Positions 6,483 through 9,469 of a DNA stretch of 9,469 nt are shown piece by piece. The notes beneath the pieces are model-generated. The model was not told where the DNA came from. It did no database searches and saw only the letters and a list, made by a program, of their open reading frames with translations. The first letter of the stretch is position 1. Each line of letters starts with the position of its first letter. The stretch is from positions 1-9,469 of the forward strand of contig JAIWOJ010000041.1 in NCBI GenBank assembly GCA_020216965.1. The letters run 5' to 3'. A program made the position numbers and the translations under genes. The DNA is from Prosthecobacter sp. GTDB lineage: Bacteria > Verrucomicrobiota > Verrucomicrobiia > Verrucomicrobiales > Verrucomicrobiaceae.

Positions 6483-6533
6483 GGGGATGACGCGGGGCAT
6501 TCCGCCCCGCAAAACACAAACGCAGTCATCCCC
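6483..6533 (+). promoter_or_regulatory. Nested inverted repeat abutting the start codon (possible leader structure)
   Basis: GGGGATGAC (6483-6491) is the perfect complement of GTCATCCCC (6525-6533), which ends at the base before the ATG. Nested inside, GCGGGGC (6492-6498) pairs with GCCCCGC (6504-6510) around ATTCC. Together they give 16 bp of stem with a 14-nt A-rich bulge on one side (6511-6524). It could occlude the translation start in RNA or act as a DNA palindrome. If transcription begins near 6487, part of the outer arm would be missing from the mRNA. Confidence 0.5.
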
Positions 6534-7934
6534 ATGAAAACGAAACTCACCCTCCTGCTCGCCCTGGCCCTCAGCACGATCGGCAGCCAGGCTCAAGCCC
6601 AGAACCTGAACCCCAAAGCCGCCGCGCAGGCACGCTCCGGCATGGCCCAGATCCAGGGCTTTCAAAAGCCCGCCATCGCCCCCCAGCCCACCGCGCCGCG
6701 TCCGGCATCGCCCGTCCGCCAGGTCGCCCCCTCGCGGAATGTCCCAGCCGCAGACCTTCTGCGCCTGGCCCCAAGCGTGCTGAACGCACTGCGCCCGCCG
6801 CTCCAGAGCTTCCCGCCCGGACCCGCATCCAACCGCGGCAGCGCCAAGCCCTCCAGCCAGGCATCAGGCGCGGTCCATGCAGCGCCGAAGCAGGTCATCA
6901 AGCCCGCCGTCACTCCCGCGAAAAACAGCCCGCGTCCCGTCGTGCCCGGTCTCGGCATTCCGAACGCTGCGGGCCTCCTCGCCGGGCGTGAGATTGCCGA
7001 AGGTTTGCGCGCCCTCGAAAGCCTGCGCCATTCCGGCCTCCAGGGGCTACGCCCGGATGGCTTCGGCATCCCCTCCGGCGGCGGCAACTCACTCGTGAAA
7101 CCCTCAATCCCCGGTGAAAATGAAAGTTTCTCCCCGCGCACACCCACCTCCCCCATCCGCCCTGGAGGCCGTAGCAATGGCCTGACGGACATCCGCGCAG
7201 GCTTTGGCAGTAGCCGCAGAGGCAACGGAACCACCGGCTTGAGCGCCACAGGCGACCGCGTGCTGGAGAGTGAGGTCTCCATCGCCGCCGGCCGCAGCGG
7301 CACCAGCACCCCGGTGGAGTCCACCACCCATCCCAACGGGGATGTCACCGCCAGCACCACGGCCACCAGCCCGGATGGCACCACCACTTATGTGGAAGTC
7401 ACCGAACATGCCAACGGCTCCGGCACGACCACCACCACGCATGGAAATGATGGCCGCACTGACACGCTCACCATCACCCGCCGAGACGCCCGCGGGGATA
7501 TCATCACCACGACCACCTCAACCGTGTATCCAGGCGGTAAAGAGCACGTCGTCACCCGCGACGGCAGCGGCAGAGTCACCGCCGAACACACCGAGTACTT
7601 CACCCCCGGTGCCCGCCGCAGTGGCGACCGCAGCCCGGCGGAGGGTGCCTCCCTCGGTGGGCCTGTCAATGGCACCGGTCCCAGTGTGGCCGATGTGACC
7701 GGCCTCATGCCGCTGGACCTCCTGCGCCAGCACGCCCATGGCGAAAGCGCCAACGGCGGAGCCAACACCATGACCAGCGGCAGCCTCGGCAGCCGTCATG
7801 TGAACCCTGATCGAAACGGCAACAACGGTCCGAGCCGCAACCGCCTGCGCGTTGACGCCTTCGGCACCATCAGCAACCCAGCCCCTCTGGGTGGTGAAGG
7901 CGCCGCTGGCGGCGGCAGTGGCAGGCCTGAATAA
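6534..7934 (+). CDS. Secreted low-complexity protein with Thr-rich hairpin-repeat core
   Basis: 466 residues; no family recognised. Residues 1-23 are a clear signal peptide (MKTKLTLLLALALSTIG, then QAQAQ), so it is exported. Residues about 24-135 are Pro/Ala/Gln-rich and probably disordered. A short possibly helical stretch follows at 144-172 (AAGLLAGREIAEGLRALESL). Residues 262-357 form a Thr-rich core of about seven short units, each starting with a turn such as PNGD, PDGT, NGSG, GNDG, ARGD, PGGK or DGSG, followed by a Thr/Val strand. This suggests stacked beta hairpins, somewhat like YD-type repeats but without the YD signature. The C-terminus (about 360-466) is Gly/Asn-rich. No sorting signal, membrane anchor or catalytic motif is visible. 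It is monocistronic between two terminators, behind the ECF-type promoter motif, and has no Shine-Dalgarno. A surface or matrix role is plausible but unproven. Confidence 0.82.
   Translation: MKTKLTLLLALALSTIGSQAQAQNLNPKAAAQARSGMAQIQGFQKPAIAPQPTAPRPASPVRQVAPSRNVPAADLLRLAPSVLNALRPPLQSFPPGPASNRGSAKPSSQASGAVHAAPKQVIKPAVTPAKNSPRPVVPGLGIPNAAGLLAGREIAEGLRALESLRHSGLQGLRPDGFGIPSGGGNSLVKPSIPGENESFSPRTPTSPIRPGGRSNGLTDIRAGFGSSRRGNGTTGLSATGDRVLESEVSIAAGRSGTSTPVESTTHPNGDVTASTTATSPDGTTTYVEVTEHANGSGTTTTTHGNDGRTDTLTITRRDARGDIITTTTSTVYPGGKEHVVTRDGSGRVTAEHTEYFTPGARRSGDRSPAEGASLGGPVNGTGPSVADVTGLMPLDLLRQHAHGESANGGANTMTSGSLGSRHVNPDRNGNNGPSRNRLRVDAFGTISNPAPLGGEGAAGGGSGRPE
7317..7604 (+). repeat. Degenerate Thr-rich coding repeats (about 7 units)
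   Basis: This stretch encodes residues 262-357 of the secreted protein. Units of about 10-15 residues alternate a Gly/Asn/Asp turn with a strand rich in Thr, including TTTTTH and ITTTTSTV. The DNA is dense in ACC/ACG/ACA codons. The units are similar in pattern but diverged in sequence, so this is not a recent tandem duplication. Confidence 0.55.
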
Positions 7935-7953
7935 ACCTCCTTCGTCAGACCCC

Positions 7954-7986
7954 TCCCTCCTGGCATTAGCCGGGAGGGATTTTTTT
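7954..7986 (+). terminator. Strong Rho-independent terminator
   Basis: An 11-bp stem pairs TCCCTCCTGGC (7954-7964) with GCCGGGAGGGA (7969-7979) around the loop ATTA, with a single T-G wobble. Seven T follow. It lies 20 nt after the stop of the secreted-protein gene and isolates it from the epimerase gene. Confidence 0.9.
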
Positions 7987-8024
7987 CGTCCTAACGCACC
8001 CAGCTAGGTTCTAGGACTGACGGC

Positions 8025-8053
8025 TTGCGCTGCCCAGACGCACCCGGTATGAG
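8025..8053 (+). promoter_or_regulatory. Weak candidate sigma70-type promoter for the epimerase gene
   Basis: TTGCGC (8025-8030) and TATGAG (8048-8053) are separated by 17 bp and lie 35 bp before the ATG at 8089. Each hexamer deviates from consensus by two to three bases. It is placed sensibly between a strong terminator and an isolated gene, but could be chance. Confidence 0.25.
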
Positions 8054-8088
8054 CTTCCGTTTTCAGCAAAAACCAACCTACCAGCATC

Positions 8089-9078
8089 ATGGCAAAGGAT
8101 TCCCTCATCAGCGTCTGCGGCGCAGGCGGTTTCATCGGCGGTGCCCTCGTGGCAGATCTGCGTGCCCAAGGCTACTCCCGCATCCGCGCCGTGGATCAAA
8201 AGCCGCTGGATCACTGGTATCAGCGCTTTGACGATGTGGAGAACCTCGTGCTGGACCTCCAACTAAAAGACGCCTGCTATCAGGCCGCCGACGGGGCACA
8301 CACGCTCTACAACCTAGCTGCTGACATGGGTGGCATGGGCTTTATCGAAAACAACAAGGCCCTCTGCATGCTAAGCGTGCTGATCAATACCCACCTCTGC
8401 ATGGCTGCCCGTGACTGTGGTGTGGAACGCTATTTTTATGCCTCCAGCGCTTGCGTGTACAATGGTGAAAAACAGAAGGACTATGCGGTGACCCCACTCA
8501 AGGAAGCAGACGCCTACCCCGCCCTGCCCGAAGACGGCTACGGCTGGGAAAAACTGTTTTCTGAGCGCATGTGCCGTCACTTTCGGGAGGACTTTGGGCT
8601 CAAGACCCGCATCGCCCGCTACCACAACGTCTATGGCCCCTACGGCACCTGGGACGGTGGGCGAGAAAAAGCACCCGCCGCCGTCTGCCGAAAGGTAGCC
8701 CTAGCAAAGCTCACGGGCAGACATGAAATCGATATCTGGGGCACTGGCGAGCAAACGCGTAGCTTCATGTACATCACCGACTGCGTGCATGGCACCCAAA
8801 TGCTCACCAACAGCGACTTTGTGGAGCCAATTAACATCGGCAGTGCGGAGATGGTCAGCATCAATCAACTCGTGGACATCGTCGAAGAGATCGCCGGAGT
8901 GAAGCTCCAGCGCAGCTACAAACTGGACGCGCCTAAGGGCGTGAACGGCCGCAGCAGCGACAATACCCTCATCAAGCAAGTCTTTGGCTGGGAGCCCTCC
9001 ACCCGCCTACGCGACGGCATGGAGAAAACCTACGCCTGGATCTACGACGAGATCGTGAAGGGAAATAAATCCCTCTAA
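8089..9078 (+). CDS. GDP-D-mannose 3,5-epimerase (GME-type NAD-dependent SDR epimerase)
   Basis: 329 residues, a complete extended short-chain dehydrogenase. Known GME enzymes (EC 5.1.3.18) convert GDP-D-mannose to GDP-L-galactose and GDP-L-gulose. The Rossmann motif GAGGFIG is at 11-17. The GME-specific stretches NLAADMGGMGFI (75-86), SSACVY (119-124), YGWEK (151-155), HNVYGPYGTW (179-188) and GGREKAPAA (190-198) are all present. C122, Y151, K155 and K194 fall at a constant offset of 23 from the plant catalytic residues C145, Y174, K178 and K217, so the enzyme should be active. The QTRSFMYI and GRSSDN motifs (222-229, 287-292) also match the plant enzyme closely. In bacteria the product probably feeds a surface polysaccharide, but no glycosyltransferase lies in the window. 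The ATG has no Shine-Dalgarno. It stands alone behind a strong terminator and converges on the next gene. Confidence 0.93.
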   Translation: MAKDSLISVCGAGGFIGGALVADLRAQGYSRIRAVDQKPLDHWYQRFDDVENLVLDLQLKDACYQAADGAHTLYNLAADMGGMGFIENNKALCMLSVLINTHLCMAARDCGVERYFYASSACVYNGEKQKDYAVTPLKEADAYPALPEDGYGWEKLFSERMCRHFREDFGLKTRIARYHNVYGPYGTWDGGREKAPAAVCRKVALAKLTGRHEIDIWGTGEQTRSFMYITDCVHGTQMLTNSDFVEPINIGSAEMVSINQLVDIVEEIAGVKLQRSYKLDAPKGVNGRSSDNTLIKQVFGWEPSTRLRDGMEKTYAWIYDEIVKGNKSL

Positions 9079-9094
9079 GCGATCTACCTTGGCC

Positions 9095-9469
9095 TCAGAT
9101 GAATCCCTCGCGGGCGGCCTCAACATCCTGGATTTGGAGATCAAGCGCCCTGCCGGAGAGCTGAATCTCTACAAGAGAGAGAACCAAGGAACTGAGCATG
9201 AGCCCAAGGCTAAAACCAAAGGTGATCTGCCCAGCCGTCTGTCTCTGAAAGAACAAAAGCGTCATACTGGCCACACAGAAGATCAGGCTGAGCACTCCCA
9301 GAGATTGCATGTGCTTAATAATGTGAATGCGCTGACGCAGGCTACGGATTTGCGCCAGCAGCACGGGCTCATGCGTGCTACGCCAGGTGGCATGTAGCGT
9401 GCGCACCACACTCGCCAGCCCCAGGAAACGGTTGGTAAAAGCCAGCATCAGCAGGGAAATGGCAGGCAA
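9095..9469 (-). CDS. DUF2721-type membrane protein (5' end outside window)
   Basis: 124 codons are open to the window edge. The first in-frame start-like codon is a TTG at the very edge, so the real start lies beyond it. The sequence PAISLLMLAFTNRFLGLASVVRTLH (from residue 2), interrupted in the middle by a charged stretch (about 26-50), then two hydrophobic spans at about 57-74 and 82-105, is the pattern of DUF2721 proteins. These are small three-span membrane proteins of unknown function. The 'A-Y/F-T-N-R-F' motif is the clearest marker. It ends in a charged tail (LQIQDVEAAREGFI). It is convergent with the epimerase gene, 16 bp apart, with no terminator hairpin between them. Confidence 0.8.
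   Translation of the reverse strand: MPAISLLMLAFTNRFLGLASVVRTLHATWRSTHEPVLLAQIRSLRQRIHIIKHMQSLGVLSLIFCVASMTLLFFQRQTAGQITFGFSLGLMLSSLVLSLVEIQLSGRALDLQIQDVEAAREGFI

Noticed and set aside
1..9469. Mobile elements, CRISPR array, tRNA or rRNA genes
   Set aside because: No transposase or integrase motif, regularly spaced repeat, terminal inverted repeat or recognisable RNA gene was seen on either strand.

Overview
The window looks like chromosomal DNA of a high-GC member of the Verrucomicrobiota (Prosthecobacter/Verrucomicrobium-like). This is inferred from gene content: a 'P-x-TRWSLV' type ECF sigma factor, a Ser/Thr kinase with one membrane span and a degenerate C-terminal repeat domain, a GH42-like secreted glycosidase and a plant-type GDP-mannose 3,5-epimerase. 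Most start codons also lack a Shine-Dalgarno sequence. The assignment was not tested by any search. I saw no rRNA, tRNA, CRISPR array, insertion sequence, integrase or phage gene. All but about 0.7 kb is coding.

Layout. (a) 1-1046, minus: the first 348 codons of a secreted GH42-like glycosidase that runs off the left edge. (b) 1111-1518, plus: moaE, molybdopterin synthase large subunit, divergent from the glycosidase. (c) 5586 down to 1530, minus: a four-gene run of a DUF3592-like membrane protein, a DUF4892-like/OmpA outer-membrane protein, a transmembrane Ser/Thr kinase, and a one-span membrane protein whose GTG start overlaps the kinase stop by 4 nt. (d) 5691-6431, plus: an ECF sigma factor divergent from that run, with an intrinsic terminator folded around its stop codon. 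(e) 6534-7934, plus: a secreted low-complexity protein with a Thr-rich hairpin-repeat core, ended by a strong terminator at 7954-7986. (f) 8089-9078, plus: GDP-mannose 3,5-epimerase. (g) 9469 down to 9095, minus: a DUF2721-type membrane protein, truncated by the right edge and convergent with the epimerase.

The most interesting signal is in non-coding DNA. A bipartite element, TGTAACG-N16-CAGAC (21 of 27 positions identical, flanks GTAACGCCG and CCGCCAGAC perfect), lies upstream of ompA (5198-5171, minus) and upstream of the secreted Thr-rich protein (6454-6481, plus). Its geometry is that of an ECF promoter, with an AAC-type -35, a 16-bp spacer and a short -10, and the two copies flank the ECF gene. 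I infer a local envelope-signalling regulon. In this model a kinase with an extracytoplasmic RCC1-like domain and/or the OmpA protein senses the cell surface, and the ECF factor activates the ompA-kinase-membrane protein operon and the secreted protein. The shared element is directly visible. The regulatory wiring is inference.
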